Source: an uncultured Collinsella sp. | Lineage (GTDB): Bacteria > Actinomycetota > Coriobacteriia > Coriobacteriales > Coriobacteriaceae | DNA length: 5,701 nucleotides | Direction: 5' to 3' | Assembly (NCBI GenBank): GCA_900551185.1 | Contig: URVF01000106.1 | Location: 1-5,701, forward strand | Part shown: piece after piece, positions 4,478 through 5,701 of the stretch | How positions within the stretch are numbered: the stretch's first letter is position 1 | Layout of the letters: each line of letters begins with the position of its first letter | Made by a program: the position numbers and the translations under genes | Notes under the pieces: model-generated | What the model saw: the letters and a program-made list of their open reading frames with translations, nothing else | Told to the model about the DNA's origin: nothing | Database searches by the model: none

Positions 4478-5664
4478 ATGAAAACGATCATCAACGTCGA
4501 CGATGTCTCGTTCTCCTATGGCACGCAAACCGAGCAGGCGCTCAGCCACATCTCGCTCAGCGTGAACAAGGGAGATTTCATCGGCATCATCGGGCCCTCG
4601 GGCGCCGGCAAGTCCACGCTTGCCGCCTGCCTGTCGGGTGCCGTGCCCCACCACTACACCGGCACGTTCTTTGGGTCCGTCATGGTTGACGGCCACGACA
4701 CCTGCGAGGTCTCGCTGACCGACGTGTCGCAAATCGTCGGCAGCGTGCTGCAGGATATCGACACGCAGATGGTCGCTTCGGTCGTCGAGGACGAGATGCT
4801 CTTTGGCCTCGAGAACTTTGGCGTTCCCCACGACCAGATCGAGCAGCGCGTGAGCGAAACGCTCGAGACCGTCGGCATCAGCGACCTGCGCGACCGCGAG
4901 ATCGCCACCCTCTCGGGCGGACAGAAGCAAAAGGTAGCCATCGCCGCCATCCTCGCCATGCGTCCGCGCGTCTTGGTTCTCGACGAGCCCACCGCGGCAC
5001 TCGACCCCGCCAGCTCCACGTTGGTTTTCGAGACGCTGCGTGAGGCAAACCGCGCACTTGGAATCACCATCGTCGTCGTTGAGCAAAAGGTCGCCCTGCT
5101 CTCAGAGTACTGCAACCGCGTGCTCGTGCTCAACCATGGCGAAATCGCGCTGCAGGGCGAGCCACACGAGGTCTTCGCGCATACCGATGAACTTCGTACC
5201 ATTGGCGTCGACTGTCCCCGCGTCACGCGCATCTTCAATAGCCTCGAGGCCGATGGTCTGGCAAGCGGTACCCCTTGCCTGGATGTCGATGAGGCCGAGT
5301 GCCTGATTTCGGGCATCGTCGACCCCGCACACGCGGCCATCGAAGCCCAGGCGCCTGCCGGTTCCCCGCATGCACCGTCGTTGCGCCCTCATGCCAAGGA
5401 CGCAGAACCCGTACTCACCTTCGACCATGTTGAGTTTGCCTATCCCAATGGCGGCGCCGCCGTACACGACCTTAGCCTGATGCTCTATCCTGGCGAGCTC
5501 GTGGGCATCGTCGGCCAAAACGGCGCCGGCAAGACCACGCTCACTAAGCTGCTCACAGGCCTGCTTAAGCCCGCCTCGGGCAGCGTGCGCGTCACGGGAC
5601 TGGATACCGCAGCCGTTCCCACAAGCCGCATCGCCCGCGAAGTCGCAACCCTCTTCCAAAACCC
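4478..5664 (+). CDS. Tandem ECF/CbiO-type ABC ATPase (EcfA-EcfA' fusion), 3' truncated
   Basis: The visible 395 codons encode two ABC cassettes in one chain, the arrangement seen in YkoD-type energy-coupling factor ATPases that drive vitamin and amino-acid uptake through S and T subunits. Cassette 1 has Walker A GPSGAGKST (39-47), Q-loop Gln92, signature LSGGQ (145-149), Walker B VLVLDEP (165-171) and D-loop ALD (174-176). The switch position reads VEQK with Gln203 instead of the usual His. A linker (about 240-309) leads to cassette 2 with Walker A GQNGAGKTT (346-354) and Q-loop FQNP (393-396), where real sequence stops. A complete protein would need roughly 150-180 more residues. The ATG at 4478 has GAAAGG (4467-4472), 5 nt upstream. 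It lies 210 bp after trpP, separated by inverted repeats. It probably energises TrpP, with EcfT expected downstream; other S subunits could share it. Confidence 0.9.
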
Positions 5665-5701
5665 CTGTCTCTTATACACATCTGACGCTGCCGACGATCT
5701 T
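5665..5701. other. Nextera i5-side sequencing adapter (artefact)
   Basis: Bases 5665-5683 are the Tn5 mosaic end CTGTCTCTTATACACATCT and 5684-5697 are GACGCTGCCGACGA, the reverse complement of the Nextera read-1 adapter. The last four bases TCTT would be the start of the i5 index and are compatible, from memory, with S517, though four bases are too few to be sure. Translation into the adapter adds the false C-terminus CLLYTSDAADDL to the ATPase. On the minus strand it creates a false protein beginning MYKRQ. Confidence 0.98.

Noticed and set aside
5485..5679. Minus-strand frame beginning MYKRQ
   Set aside because: Its start lies in the Tn5 mosaic-end adapter, and the rest is the shadow of the ATPase.

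Overview
This 5.7 kb window reads as a high-GC Actinomycetota gut commensal, most likely Collinsella or a close Coriobacteriia relative. That is an inference from codon use (strong C/G third positions), the gene content and the style of the proteins; no database search was possible. Both ends are not genomic. Bases 1-47 are an Illumina Nextera i7 adapter with its index, and bases 5665-5701 are the Nextera i5-side adapter. Real sequence therefore runs from about 48 to 5664, and everything is encoded on the + strand.

Layout. (1) 157-1176: a lipid/diacylglycerol kinase-family gene, followed 9 bp later by a 30-codon membrane microprotein with a strong Shine-Dalgarno, then a clear intrinsic terminator (1213-1253). 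(2) 1256-1484: an AT-rich regulatory region with a 16-bp perfect palindrome, a 21-bp-period direct repeat and an inverted repeat. (3) 1485-3287: a secreted, membrane-anchored C69-family (PepD-type) dipeptidase whose predicted signal-peptide cleavage exposes the catalytic cysteine, followed by a GC-rich terminator-like hairpin. (4) 3415-4267: an extended -10 promoter, a 22-codon leader peptide with three consecutive Trp codons, competing RNA stems, a strong intrinsic terminator, and then a TrpP-type ECF transporter substrate-binding (S) subunit. (5) 4268-4477: a gap made almost entirely of inverted repeats. (6) 4478-5664: a tandem (two-cassette) ECF ATPase cut off by the adapter.

How it fits together. 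The most interesting system is a classical ribosome-mediated tryptophan attenuator placed in front of a transporter rather than trp biosynthesis genes. When Trp-tRNA is scarce the ribosome should stall on the Trp-Trp-Trp run, the terminator should fail to form, and the S subunit (perhaps also the ATPase behind it) should be made. Neither transporter protein contains a single Trp in the visible sequence. The dipeptidase upstream is a separate transcription unit, but would plausibly supply free amino acids outside the cell. The transmembrane EcfT partner is expected just beyond the truncated end.
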